DNA from: Gottfriedia acidiceleris
Lineage (GTDB): Bacteria > Bacillota > Bacilli > Bacillales > Bacillaceae_G
Assembly (NCBI RefSeq): GCF_002128425.1
Contig: NZ_NESS01000002.1
Coordinates: 310,001 to 374,000, forward strand
Direction: 5' to 3'
DNA length: 64,000 bases
Position numbers and translations under genes: made by a program. This document shows, in pieces, positions 1-8,892 of this stretch (position 1 is its first letter; every line of letters starts with the position of its first letter). A model generated the notes under the pieces. It searched no databases. It saw nothing but the letters and a program-made list of their open reading frames with translations, and was not told the origin of the DNA.

Positions 1-707
1 CTTATAATGATTTAAATGCTTTACAAAATGAAATAAATGAAAATACTGGAGCAATAATTTTGGAGGTAATCCAAGGTGAGGGTGGTGTAATTGTTGGTAA
101 TAATGATTTTTTTGAAGGGATTCAAGCTCTTTGTAAAAAACATGAATTATTACTCATTGTTGATGAGGTACAAACCGGAGTGGGCAGAACAGGAACAATG
201 TTTGCCTATGAACAAACTCCACTAGATCCAGATATTATTACACTAGCAAAAGGTTTAGGGAATGGTTTTCCAGTTGGGGCAATGCTAGGTAAGAACAAAT
301 TAGCTGAATCATTCTCACTAGGTGCGCATGGTTCAACTTTTGGCGGAAATTATTTAGCAATGGCAGCTGCATTTGAAACAATTAATATAATAAATGACAT
401 TCCGTTTTTGAATACTGTAAAGGATAAAGGGAATTATTTATTTGATAAATTAGTCGAAGTAAAAAAAGAGTTTCCACAAATTTTGGAAATTCGCGGTAAA
501 GGATTAATGATTGGTATCGAATTAAATCTGCCAGTTGAACAACTAGTAGAACAATTTTTAAAGAATGGGTTAATTGTAGGTACAGCAGGGGCTAATGTAT
601 TAAGATTATTACCACCGATCAATTTATCATACGGAGAAATAGATGAAGCAATTCAAATAATAAAACAAGTACTTTCTTCCTGTTTTTTAAATACCCAAGT
701 TAAATAA
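1..707 (+). CDS. argD: Acetylornithine aminotransferase (ArgD-like), 3' part only
   Basis: This is the C-terminal part of a class-III PLP-dependent aminotransferase. The reading frame is open from base 3, so the gene begins outside the window. Visible family motifs are a GAIILEVIQGEGGV stretch, the IVDEVQTGVGRTG cofactor-binding segment and TLAKGLGNGFP, whose lysine (codon 249-251) should form the Schiff base with PLP. The GSTFGGN phosphate-contact motif and a typical C-terminal small domain follow. Such enzymes convert N-acetylglutamate semialdehyde to acetylornithine in arginine synthesis. Ornithine or GABA aminotransferase is the main alternative, because the substrate-defining N-terminus is missing. 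The frame closes with TAA and a terminator follows. Confidence 0.8.
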   Translation, partial: YNDLNALQNEINENTGAIILEVIQGEGGVIVGNNDFFEGIQALCKKHELLLIVDEVQTGVGRTGTMFAYEQTPLDPDIITLAKGLGNGFPVGAMLGKNKLAESFSLGAHGSTFGGNYLAMAAAFETINIINDIPFLNTVKDKGNYLFDKLVEVKKEFPQILEIRGKGLMIGIELNLPVEQLVEQFLKNGLIVGTAGANVLRLLPPINLSYGEIDEAIQIIKQVLSSCFLNTQVK

Positions 708-729
708 TATAGAGTAACTTTTAACTAGG

Positions 730-770
730 AGGCATTCATGGAACTAGACCATGATGCCTCTTTATTGTTT
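730..770 (+). terminator. Rho-independent terminator after argD
   Basis: An 11-bp stem (AGGCATTCATGG at 730-741 against CCATGATGCCT at 749-759, one bulged base) is followed by a T-rich run. It ends the argD transcript. Confidence 0.75.
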
Positions 771-864
771 AGGTCTTTCTACTTGATTCGTAAAAATAAA
801 TTGAAAGTTGAATTAAATTTTTAGATAATGGGATAATCACTTTTATTAGGGGAGGAGATAGGTT

Positions 865-1332
865 ATGTATCATATTCGTGTAAGAGCATGTGCTTTAATT
901 GTTGAAAATGATTCGGTATTATTAATTCAATTTACAGATGAGGACGGAATTCATTATAATTTACCTGCTGGTGGTACTGAACCTGGTGAGACAATTATAG
1001 AGGCTGTAAAAAGAGAAGCTTTTGAAGAAGCAGGTGTGGAAGTTGAGGTTGGAGAACTTGTATTTGTTTCAGAAAATGCACCCCATATGACCGGTCATAA
1101 AATACATGGATTAAGTTTAATGTTCCGCTGTCATATTAAAGTAGACTCAGTTCCAACGATGCCAATAAATCCAGATCCAAATCAAACTGGCGTAAAGTGG
1201 GTTCCAATAAATGAATTAGACAATATCATCTTATTTCCAAATATTAAAGAACAGATTATTCAATATGTAAAAGGTAAGTATAAAAATAATCGTTTAATTG
1301 AAGAGTACAAATTAAAAGAACAACTAATTTAG
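865..1332 (+). CDS. Nudix hydrolase
   Basis: This 155-aa protein carries a complete Nudix box (G-x5-E-x7-R-E-x2-E-E-x-G-V) spanning residues 36-58, with the REAFEEAGV core that binds the catalytic divalent metal. Nudix enzymes hydrolyse nucleoside diphosphates linked to another group; the substrate cannot be read from the sequence. The ATG at 865 follows a GGGGAGGAG ribosome site. The gene is monocistronic, with terminators on both sides. The catalytic motif is intact and the length is normal for a stand-alone Nudix protein. Confidence 0.9.
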   Translation: MYHIRVRACALIVENDSVLLIQFTDEDGIHYNLPAGGTEPGETIIEAVKREAFEEAGVEVEVGELVFVSENAPHMTGHKIHGLSLMFRCHIKVDSVPTMPINPDPNQTGVKWVPINELDNIILFPNIKEQIIQYVKGKYKNNRLIEEYKLKEQLI

Positions 1333-1336
1333 TGGT

Positions 1337-1396
1337 AGTTGAGTTTCTACATGTAATTTTGCAAAAAAAAAAAAGTGTAGGACTCAACTTTCTATT
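1337..1396 (+). terminator. Terminator after the Nudix gene
   Basis: A long hairpin pairs AGTTGAGT..CTACA (1337-1351) with TGTAG..ACTCAACT (1376-1389). The loop contains a 12-A run, and TTTCTATTTT follows. Confidence 0.7.
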
Positions 1397-1474
1397 TTCA
1401 TCAATTCATACATGTACTCCAAATTTTCAATAATAATTCATTAAATACTATTGTTAATAGAAAAGGGTGATTTA

Positions 1475-2386
1475 ATGATAACTCTTCCAGATCAATTTAT
1501 TAAAACCATTAAAGCGATCCATAAAGAAAAAGGAGAAATATGGCTCGAGAATTTCGAAGACTTGTGTATTAAATGCGAAAATCGATGGAATATGAAGATA
1601 TTAGCACCATTTGAATTATCATATAATTTTGTAGCTCCAATTTTAATTGATGGTCAAAAAAAAGCAGTTATTAAACTAGAAGTTCCTAATGAGGAATTTA
1701 ATAGTGAGGTTGAAGCTCTAAATGAGTTTAAAGAAAAAGAATTCGTTAAAGTTATTGATGCCGATCTTAATGAAGGCATACTAATTTTAGAACAACTATT
1801 ACCTGGCGAAACTCTTGCTACGATTGAAAACGAAGAAGAGGCAATGAATATAGCAGTCAAAGTGATGAAAAATTTATGGATAACTGCGCCAAAATCTACA
1901 AAAATACCTACAATATTAAGTCGAGAAGATAGCTTTAGCCGAATTGTTGAAAAGTTCCCTAATGGCTTAGGTCCCGTTTCAAAAGAAATGCTATTAGATG
2001 CGTTTTCTATTTTTAAAGAAATGAATAAAACACAATCAACACAATACTTACTTCATGGAGACTTACATCATTATAATATATTAAATGCAGGAGAAAACTC
2101 ATGGAAAGTTATTGATCCAAAAGGATTAATAGGCGAAAGAGAATATGACATCATCCAGTTTCTATTGAACAACTTAAAAGATAAAGATATACCTAAAACC
2201 ATAGAAAAACGAATTGATCTACTAGTAAAAGAATTAAATTTAAATAAAGAAAGAGTACTACTTTGGGGTTATTCGCACGCTGTATTATCAACATGTTGGA
2301 GTTTAGAAGATGAAGGTACTTTTACTGAATACTTTTTTCAAGCTATAAATATTTTTAAAAATTTACATACAAACTTTTATAAATAA
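1475..2386 (+). CDS. APH(6)/hydroxyurea-type antibiotic kinase family protein
   Basis: This 303-aa protein has the fold signatures of the aminoglycoside/hydroxyurea kinase family (PF04655, which includes streptomycin 6-kinases). They are an N-terminal lobe with an AVIKLEVPN ATP-lysine region, the catalytic loop LLHGDLHHYNIL, and the metal-binding VIDPKGLIGEREYD segment that is specific for this family. Family members phosphorylate streptomycin or related small molecules; which substrate is used here is unknown. I prefer the ATG at 1475 because AAAAGGGTGA lies at the right distance. A TTG 24 bases upstream is less likely. The gene stands alone, with its own terminator. Confidence 0.8.
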   Translation: MITLPDQFIKTIKAIHKEKGEIWLENFEDLCIKCENRWNMKILAPFELSYNFVAPILIDGQKKAVIKLEVPNEEFNSEVEALNEFKEKEFVKVIDADLNEGILILEQLLPGETLATIENEEEAMNIAVKVMKNLWITAPKSTKIPTILSREDSFSRIVEKFPNGLGPVSKEMLLDAFSIFKEMNKTQSTQYLLHGDLHHYNILNAGENSWKVIDPKGLIGEREYDIIQFLLNNLKDKDIPKTIEKRIDLLVKELNLNKERVLLWGYSHAVLSTCWSLEDEGTFTEYFFQAINIFKNLHTNFYK

Positions 2387-2430
2387 AAATTTATATTGGC
2401 TCTACGGGTCTAACTGTTGATCATTGAAAA

Positions 2431-2458
2431 AAAGGCTGTCTATTTAGATAGCCTTTAG
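2431..2458 (+). terminator. Terminator after the APH(6)-like gene
   Basis: AAAGGCTGTC (2431-2440) pairs with GATAGCCTTT (2447-2456) with one G-U pair. It lies between the convergent kinase genes. Confidence 0.65.
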
Positions 2459-2502
2459 CAGATTTAACGAGTAATTTTCTTATACCGCATGCGTTACTTG
2501 AA

Positions 2503-3174
2503 TTACAATTTATTATTAAAATACAAAACTGGATTATTTAAATCATTATTTCTAATGACTACATCAGCATTAAGTTGAGGAGAGTGTTGCTCCAAATAGA
2601 GTTTCGAAGCTGCATGATACCTTTTAATAAACATTTCTTCGGCTTTTTCATAGCTTCCGAATGCTCGTTCTTCACGTATAGCCCCTCTTTTTCTTGCTAT
2701 ATCAAAATCGGTATCTACGAATATTTTAAAATCGTACAGGTTACATAAATCTCTCTTAAATAAAAATGTTCCATCTATAATAAAAATCATATCCTTAGTC
2801 GCAACTTCTAAATCTGAATTAACATACTCATCCTTATGCAAGTCGAGGGAAATTGTTTGATAATGCAGGTTGCCATTTGGTCCTAAAGGAATTAAAAGTT
2901 TATGCTTAAAAGACTCGTAATCATGGGCAGACTCATAATAACCTAAAGCAGACTCCTTCCCGAGTTTGTAACGAATCTCTCTTGGGTTATGAAAATGATC
3001 AATACTTGTTCTAATCACGTTCTTTTTTCTGCAAATAAGTTCTTCAGCAAGTTCATTAGCAATAGTTGTCTTACCAGATGCCGTGATTCCACTAACCCCC
3101 ACTCGAAGTGGATGATCTATTTTTAAGCACAATATTTTATTTACCAAATCAGAAATTAGTTTACTCCTTACCAT
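2503..3174 (-). CDS. Uridine-kinase-like P-loop kinase
   Basis: This 223-aa protein belongs to the uridine kinase/phosphoribulokinase group of P-loop kinases. It has a Walker A motif GITASGKT at residues 29-36, a DHFHNP segment where uridine kinases bind the nucleoside, a hydrophobic strand ending in IDGTF (Walker B region), and the lid-like KRGAIREERAFGS. It probably phosphorylates a nucleoside or similar small molecule; the substrate is not certain. The start at 3174 is chosen because GAAAGGAG precedes it; an upstream in-frame ATG has no ribosome site. It converges on the APH(6)-like gene. Confidence 0.75.
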   Translation of the reverse strand: MVRSKLISDLVNKILCLKIDHPLRVGVSGITASGKTTIANELAEELICRKKNVIRTSIDHFHNPREIRYKLGKESALGYYESAHDYESFKHKLLIPLGPNGNLHYQTISLDLHKDEYVNSDLEVATKDMIFIIDGTFLFKRDLCNLYDFKIFVDTDFDIARKRGAIREERAFGSYEKAEEMFIKRYHAASKLYLEQHSPQLNADVVIRNNDLNNPVLYFNNKL

Positions 3175-3559
3175 AAATTCTCCTTTCAACAAAAACATTT
3201 ATTAAAATTAATCTAAGGCAAGCGTTAATTAAACAGTGTGTAATATTCAAAAAATAACATTAAGGTGATAAAAGTTGGTTTTAAATAAATGATTTCCTAA
3301 GCAAATTACAATAATTGCTACTTTAGATATAACTTTCGATTGTGTTAGCAACTAAGAAAATCGGCCAAAATTTAAAGTTGCTATCATTTTAAATCTTTTT
3401 ATTTATATTCTAGAATTAGTGATTTTTTCCTGTTCTTTTCAACTCATCTTCAATTATGCCTATCCTAATCCCTGTACTAATAAGAACAAACCCCGAAAAT
3501 GGGAAAATTTAGCGAATATCAAGATTAAAAAAAGTCATAATATTAAACTATAAAAAGTA
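3175..3559. other. Intergenic stretch with a possible minus-strand gene remnant
   Basis: No complete gene is visible. On the minus strand, 3415-3509 reads as about 30 residues ending at a stop (FPFSGFVLISTG..., then IIEDELKRTGKNH). There is no start codon and an in-frame stop lies just upstream, so it looks like the tail of a lost membrane protein. The rest shows nothing I recognise. Confidence 0.3.
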
Positions 3560-3595
3560 AAGAACCTATTTTGATATGTCTCAAAATAGGTTCTT
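3560..3595 (-). terminator. Bidirectional terminator after the membrane protease gene
   Basis: A perfect 15-bp inverted repeat (AAGAACCTATTTTGA at 3560-3574 and its complement at 3581-3595) is followed on the minus strand by a TTTACTTTTTA run. Confidence 0.85.
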
Positions 3596-3601
3596 CTTCT
3601 C

Positions 3602-4681
3602 TTATTTACCTAAAACATGTTCAATTAATCCATAGCTCCAAAATCCAAGTAAAGCTAAACTACTCGCCAGAATGATGTAAGCAATAAAAATTTGCCATTT
3701 TTTACGATTACTAGATACATAGTAAGTTTCTAATGTTTTTTGTTGCTTTAGTAAAGGTGCAATCTTTTTATGCTTAATCTCTTGAATCTTTTCATCAATA
3801 TAATTTCTCCAATCTAAGTCTGGTTCGTGGAAGCGTGCTCGAACAGATCGAATTAGATAATTTATTTCAAGACGTTCCTTATGAATTTGAAATTCTAGTT
3901 TTTTATTATCCTCAAAAAAAGGAAAAAAGAAACGTTTTACAATCGTACGATCAGAATAGACATTAAAAATACCAAATTGAAATTGTTTAATTGTATGTTC
4001 ATATAGTTTTATTTTTTCTTTAATTACATTTAACTGGTAAGCTTCTCGGATTCGTTTAATGAATGTCGTAATACCTAAAATAATAATATAAAATGCGATA
4101 AAATTAGGTTGATAAAATAAATACACTAGCATCAACATAATACCGATAAACCAGAAAATTGGAGGTAATACACTTAATATTCTCCCTCCATCTAAAGGAG
4201 AAATAGGAATTAAATTAAACAAATTAAGTATACAGCCTAAAGCAATTACTAATCCGAAAAATTCATTATGTGTGTAATGATAAAGCGGAATTGCTGGTAG
4301 AACTGAAATTAAGCCTAAAAACGGACCACCAAATGCTACATAAGATTCAGTTACAGCATCTTTTGGCATTTCTTTAAGTGAAATAACCGCCCCGACAAAA
4401 GGAATAAAAAATGCTGGTGAAGTTGGTAGACCCTTTTGTTTCGCTGCTATTAAATGCCCACCTTCATGACAAATTAATAAGTAAACAAGTGCGAATGCAA
4501 AATACCATCCAAATGTAAATCCGTATACAAATAAATACAATACCATGCTTAAAAAAGATAAAAATTTTGCAGCTTTTAATAAAGGTAAAAGCAGCTTTAA
4601 TTTAGTGCCAATTATTGCGATTACAACACCAATTCTTGTTAACGACTTTTTCGTCTTACTATTGATTATTGGTTGTGCCAT
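3602..4681 (-). CDS. Site-2-protease-family (M50) membrane metallopeptidase
   Basis: This 359-aa integral membrane protein has the two hallmarks of M50 proteases: HEGGH (H72, E73, H76) inside a hydrophobic helix as the zinc site, and SPLDGGR (D164) supplying the third zinc ligand. About six hydrophobic segments fill residues 15-225. A charged, probably cytoplasmic region and a last helix near residue 340 follow. Such proteases cut substrates within the membrane, often anti-sigma factors; no partner is visible here. AAGGTGA precedes the ATG. The gene is monocistronic, with its own terminator. Confidence 0.85.
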   Translation of the reverse strand: MAQPIINSKTKKSLTRIGVVIAIIGTKLKLLLPLLKAAKFLSFLSMVLYLFVYGFTFGWYFAFALVYLLICHEGGHLIAAKQKGLPTSPAFFIPFVGAVISLKEMPKDAVTESYVAFGGPFLGLISVLPAIPLYHYTHNEFFGLVIALGCILNLFNLIPISPLDGGRILSVLPPIFWFIGIMLMLVYLFYQPNFIAFYIIILGITTFIKRIREAYQLNVIKEKIKLYEHTIKQFQFGIFNVYSDRTIVKRFFFPFFEDNKKLEFQIHKERLEINYLIRSVRARFHEPDLDWRNYIDEKIQEIKHKKIAPLLKQQKTLETYYVSSNRKKWQIFIAYIILASSLALLGFWSYGLIEHVLGK

Positions 4682-4850
4682 TCATTTCACCTTCTCGCTA
4701 ATTATGATATGATTATGTAGTATCAAAATTATATCATTAAAAATTATTTGTTTGATAGAATAATAAAGAAATAGGGACTAAAGTCTGTACTTTTACTGAT
4801 TTTAAACGAAAAATCATAAGAAAATAATTACAAAATAGATGGAAAAGAAT

Positions 4851-4885
4851 GTTAGAAAGTTCGCTTTCTAACTTTTGCATTTTTC
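4851..4885 (+). terminator. Orphan UUCG-loop hairpin with T-run
   Basis: GTTAGAAAG (4851-4859) pairs perfectly with CTTTCTAAC (4864-4872) around a TTCG tetraloop, and TTTTGCATTTTT follows. It has the form of a terminator, but no plus-strand gene lies upstream of it. It could end a small RNA or attenuate the acyl-CoA ligase gene. Confidence 0.6.
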
Positions 4886-4943
4886 TAGAATATTTAATTA
4901 GATGAAATACTAACAATGAAATTAACTAAGGATTGATAAAGTA

Positions 4944-6413
4944 ATGAATATATATGGGATGGTCAAAGAAGTAGCAGATAATAAAAGTAAAAACATAGCT
5001 TATATATACAATGGAAACAAAATAAATTACGAAGAACTTATGTCATCTTGTGAAAACATAGCCCACATATTAGTTGAAAATAAGATTGAAAAGGGAGATA
5101 AAATAGCGATTTTACTAGGAAATTCACCTGAGTTTGTTCAAACCTATTTAGCAATATTAAAACTCGGTGCAATTGTTATTCCGTTAAATCCATCTTTTAC
5201 GGAAAGTGAACTTAGCTATATTTTAAAAGACTCTGCAACTAAACTTGTAATCGCTACTAGTGATCAGAAGGAAAAACTTAAAAGTGTAAAAAAACAGTGT
5301 CATACATTATTAAATATTATTTTAATAGATGAAATAAAACAAAATGAAATTGTAAATATTCAATTAGAAGAAATTGAAATAGGGCAAAATGATACGGCAG
5401 TTATTTTATATACATCAGGAACAACCGGTAACCCTAAAGGTGCAATGTTGTCTCATTCAAATTTAATTGAAAATGCTAGTGATTTTACAAAGTTAATCGA
5501 ATTAAGTGATAGTGATCGAATGATTGCAGTCCTTCCGATGTTTCATTCATTTTGCTTAACATTATGTGTAAATATGATTTTGTTAAATGGAGCATCAACA
5601 ATCATCATTCCTAAATTTAATCCTGCTGAACTAGTTGAGGTAATAAAAAAAGAAAAAGCTACATTAATCGCTGCAGTACCGACAATTTATAATTATTTAT
5701 ATCAATTAAAAAGTGCAACTGCAAACGACTTTAGAACCTTGAGAGCTTGTATTTCTGGTGGAGCTTCAATACCGCTTGAATTATTACAGTCAATACAAGA
5801 AAAATACAATATTTTAATTGTTGAAGGCTATGGATTATCCGAAACAGCTCCAGTGCTTACTTTCAATCCATATCGTGGTATTTGTAAACCAGGGTCAGTT
5901 GGTCTTGATCTACCTAGTGTTGAGACAAAAATATTCAATGAAAATGGTGAGGAAGTTCCATCTGGTGAAGTAGGAGAAGTTGTTGCGGTTGGCCCGAATG
6001 TGATGAGAGGTTATTTAAATAAAATAGAAGAAACTGAAAAAGCATTTATTAACGGTTGGTTTAAAACGGGTGATCTCGGTAAAAAAGATGAAGATGGCTA
6101 TTTATTTTTATTAGATCGAAAAAAAGATGTCATTATTACAAATGGATATAATGTGTACCCTAGAGAAATAGAAGAGCGCCTATATGAACATCAAAATATC
6201 ATTGAAGCAGCGGTTGTTGGAAAACCTGATCAATTAATTGGTGAAAGTGTATGTGCTTATTTAGTCGTTTCGAATGATTCACTATCAGAAAGTGAAATCA
6301 TTGATTTTTGTAAAAAAGCTCTAGTTTATTATAAAGTACCTAAGGAAATTTATTTTGTAAAAGAACTGCCTAAAAATAGTACTGGGAAAATTTTAAAAAG
6401 AAAACTTAGATAA
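4944..6413 (+). CDS. lcfB: Long-chain fatty acid--CoA ligase (LcfB/YhfL-like)
   Basis: This 489-aa member of the AMP-forming acyl-CoA synthetase (ANL) family activates fatty acids to acyl-CoA through an acyl-adenylate. Motifs in order are: LYTSGTTGNPKGAMLSH near residue 155 (ATP phosphate loop), the EGYGLSETAP adenine motif, WFKTGDLG with the ribose-binding Asp, DRKKDVIITNGYNVYPREIE at the hinge, and the catalytic C-terminal lysine in NSTGKILKR. Similarity is closest to Bacillus LcfB (YhfL), and the protein is slightly shorter. The ATG at 4944 has only a weak AAGGAT site. The gene is monocistronic between an orphan hairpin and a strong terminator. Exact chain-length preference cannot be read. 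Confidence 0.85.
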   Translation: MNIYGMVKEVADNKSKNIAYIYNGNKINYEELMSSCENIAHILVENKIEKGDKIAILLGNSPEFVQTYLAILKLGAIVIPLNPSFTESELSYILKDSATKLVIATSDQKEKLKSVKKQCHTLLNIILIDEIKQNEIVNIQLEEIEIGQNDTAVILYTSGTTGNPKGAMLSHSNLIENASDFTKLIELSDSDRMIAVLPMFHSFCLTLCVNMILLNGASTIIIPKFNPAELVEVIKKEKATLIAAVPTIYNYLYQLKSATANDFRTLRACISGGASIPLELLQSIQEKYNILIVEGYGLSETAPVLTFNPYRGICKPGSVGLDLPSVETKIFNENGEEVPSGEVGEVVAVGPNVMRGYLNKIEETEKAFINGWFKTGDLGKKDEDGYLFLLDRKKDVIITNGYNVYPREIEERLYEHQNIIEAAVVGKPDQLIGESVCAYLVVSNDSLSESEIIDFCKKALVYYKVPKEIYFVKELPKNSTGKILKRKLR

Positions 6414-6469
6414 TTTCGGAGACCAATTTAGTTAATAGTACTACCATTAAAAAAGCAAACTTATCATTG

Positions 6470-6497
6470 CCACCAGATCTGTTCTGGTGGTTTTTTG
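6470..6497 (+). terminator. Terminator after the acyl-CoA ligase gene
   Basis: CCACCAGA (6470-6477) pairs with TCTGGTGG (6483-6490) and is followed directly by TTTTTT. Confidence 0.9.
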
Positions 6498-6554
6498 TGA
6501 AAAAATATGAATAAACTCATTAATGTTTCATCATTAGTAGGAGAGGATAAGATA

Positions 6555-6940
6555 TATACTCATAAGTGGATCATGAGTTAGAAAAATAGCGAAAAGACGG
6601 ATTCTACTTACTCATAAGGTGTTCATGAGTAAGTAAAAAAGGGAAAAGATGGATTCTACTTACTCAAAAAGGGTTCATGAGTAAGTAAAATGGCGAAAAG
6701 ATGAACTTTATTTACTCATAAAGGGTTCATGAGTAAGTAAAAAAGGGAAAAGACGAACTCTATACTCATAAAGGGTTCATGAGTAAGTAAAAAAGGGAAA
6801 AGACGGATTCTACTTACTCATAAGGTGTTCATGAGTAAGTGAAAAAGGGAAAAGACGAATATACAACTCATAAAAGGTTCTTGAATAAGTAAAATAACAA
6901 AAATATGAAAATACCTTACTCATAAGGAATTCAAAAGTAG
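6555..6940. repeat. Tandem palindromic array A, 52-bp period, about 8 copies
   Basis: The motif TTACTCAT-N9-ATGAGTAA recurs with its right arm starting at 6573, 6625, 6677, 6729, 6779 and 6831, giving a period of 52 bp (one step of 50). Two more degenerate copies run to about 6940. Each unit can fold into an 8-bp hairpin. The linker between hairpins is also conserved (GTAAAAAAGGGAAAAGACG type), so this is a true tandem repeat rather than a spacer array. It lies between the lcfB terminator and the 3' end of the NERD gene. The same unit recurs at 24440-24870. Confidence 0.9.
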
Positions 6941-6982
6941 TAATAAAAATGTATTCACAATAATGAGTACAAGCTAAAGTCA

Positions 6983-7891
6983 CTAAACAAAATAACTATA
7001 TTTCCCATGTCCTTCCATTTTGAAGTTTTCACGAAGGACTTTCCATATACCTTTTTTTGATTTATAAATTGCACACCACTCATAGACTACATTAGTGGTA
7101 ATTTTTCTATCTGGAAAGAGCAATTTCAGTTCTTCAATACTTCTTAATATTCCAATGGGAAGATCTTCTTCGTAGCCACAAGTTTGACATTTCAGTTTAC
7201 CCTTTTTAACTTCTGTAAAATACGTATTACAGTTAATACAGTTAATCCCCTTTATTAGTTTGTCATAGTGATATTTTGGATATTGTGTGTATTTTGACTC
7301 TGATTTGTGAAGTGTTAAAAATACTTCAGCGAGTCGAAAATGGTTAACATTTAATTTGAAATGTTGCATGTTTAATTCGTTTATTAAAAGATTTAATTGT
7401 GCTGGAAAAATAATGGGAAGGTTCATAGGGGCATTGAATAAAAAAAATTCGGGGTTTACAAAAACTAAATGAGGTATTATTTTAAAATGAATCTTGTCTT
7501 CATTTAATAATTTTCGTAACATAGATTCTGTTCTTTTAAGCTGTTCGTAAGGGTTTTTTATTTCAGTCTTTGGGGTTTTATACCATCGATCTCCTTCAAT
7601 ATAATAATCTCCTTCGTAATTTTTCACTTCAAATAAATGGATTGTTTCTCCAGAGATACCAATCGAATCAATTTGGAATTCTGATTTGTTACATTCGAAC
7701 AATAAATCGTTAAGAAAAAGCCAATTATCTGAGAGTTTTGAAGTCCATTCATCAAATTTCTTCTCACCTTCGAACCCTTTTTCTAAATAGGATAAGTATG
7801 CTAATTCCTCATCGGATAGACTACTCCTAGCATTTAATCTTTGATAAATCCTTAAATCATTTGATTTAAATCGTTCTTTTAGATTTTTCAT
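6983..7891 (-). CDS. NERD-domain protein with C-terminal zinc ribbon
   Basis: This 302-aa protein contains a nuclease-related (NERD) domain around residues 35-150. The conserved order is GEKKF, an aspartate in QIDSIGIS and LFEVKNYEG, resembling the D-ExK core of restriction-like nucleases. A C-terminal zinc ribbon holds two CxxC pairs (CINC and CQTC). Nuclease activity in NERD proteins is predicted from fold, not shown here. The start at 7891 is used because AAAGGA lies 8 bases before it; the ATG at 7900 overlaps that ribosome site. The gene is monocistronic, and repeat array A sits just past its 3' end. Confidence 0.8.
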   Translation of the reverse strand: MKNLKERFKSNDLRIYQRLNARSSLSDEELAYLSYLEKGFEGEKKFDEWTSKLSDNWLFLNDLLFECNKSEFQIDSIGISGETIHLFEVKNYEGDYYIEGDRWYKTPKTEIKNPYEQLKRTESMLRKLLNEDKIHFKIIPHLVFVNPEFFLFNAPMNLPIIFPAQLNLLINELNMQHFKLNVNHFRLAEVFLTLHKSESKYTQYPKYHYDKLIKGINCINCNTYFTEVKKGKLKCQTCGYEEDLPIGILRSIEELKLLFPDRKITTNVVYEWCAIYKSKKGIWKVLRENFKMEGHGKYSYFV

Positions 7892-8147
7892 ATTCCACAT
7901 CCTTTCAATCTATTATTACATAATTATAAACATAATAACTTGACGATTTTTTACTATTTTATTAATTGAGTATTGTTTAGACTTATTTCACACAAATTTT
8001 ACACTTTTTTAAGATTTATATGATATAGTTCTTTTAATTTGAAAAGAAATGATTTTTAAATCTAAAAATTATGGTTTATGAAAGTAGATTGCAAGCTAAG
8101 AATAAAAATAATCTAAATAAAATCATATTATCGAGTGAGTGAAAGAA

Positions 8148-8774
8148 ATGTCAATTAAAATGAGGTTTCAGTTTTCATATATTGGGGTGATTTTTTTTCA
8201 ATCACATTATTATTGGCTGCAGGTTTCTTAATAATTTTTGCAAAAACAGGAGATGTAAAATCAGTTGAACATCTATACAAGAAAACATATGTACAAAAGC
8301 CTTTAACAACAGTTGAAGAAAGTGTGTTTCTCGATTTGAAGCTTCTTGCTAAAAATAATCCTATGCAGTTACTAAAATACGAAGGAAATTAAAAATATTG
8401 AGCATAAGAATATCGAAATTGTAGTTCGAAAAGGAACTTATGTCGAGTACGCTTCCCCTTCGCTAGACAAAAAAGTGTTGGAACGAGCGCTTCCTGGGTT
8501 TGAGGCAACGAATATTAATACTCGCGATACGATAAAAATAAATGATGTGTTTTTTACGTATGTGAAATTTGATTTTTATTTTCCAGATCAAAAACAAGGG
8601 AGTATTTTTGTTTTAAGGAAGGCAAGCTCCTATACCGCGGTTTTTCGTAATCTGTTTCCAATTTTACTAGGTTTACTGTTTTTTTTATTTATCATGATAA
8701 TTGGAATGATAAATTACTTAGTTTCACGAAGCATTCACATAGTGGCGGTTTTTTTATTTATTGAAACCATCTAA
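8148..8774 (+). pseudogene. Frameshifted and truncated sensor histidine kinase (N-terminal part)
   Basis: The sequence starts MSIKMRFQFSYIGVIFF, a first membrane helix, then loses frame at a run of eight T (about 8191-8198). It continues in a second frame (SITLLLAAGFLIIFAKTGD, then an extracytoplasmic region) to a stop near 8390, and then in a third frame through 8475-8774 with a second membrane helix ending INYLVSRSI. Joined together this reads as the sensor half of a two-helix histidine kinase. The HAMP, dimerisation and ATPase domains are absent, replaced by unrelated sequence and a stop. At least two frameshifts and a 3' deletion make it non-functional. No response regulator gene is beside it. 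Confidence 0.75.
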
Positions 8775-8892
8775 GTTGTTGCTTAGTTAACTACATGACA
8801 ACTGCAGAAATAGCTACAAAATAATAAGCTCAGGAGAAATATAATTGATATAATTGCCTTATACAATGATTTACTAACATAAGGGGTTAATA

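Noticed and set aside
6555-6940. CRISPR array
   Set aside because: The segments between palindromes are near-identical rather than unique, the unit period is 52 bp with an 8-bp stem, and no cas gene is in the window.
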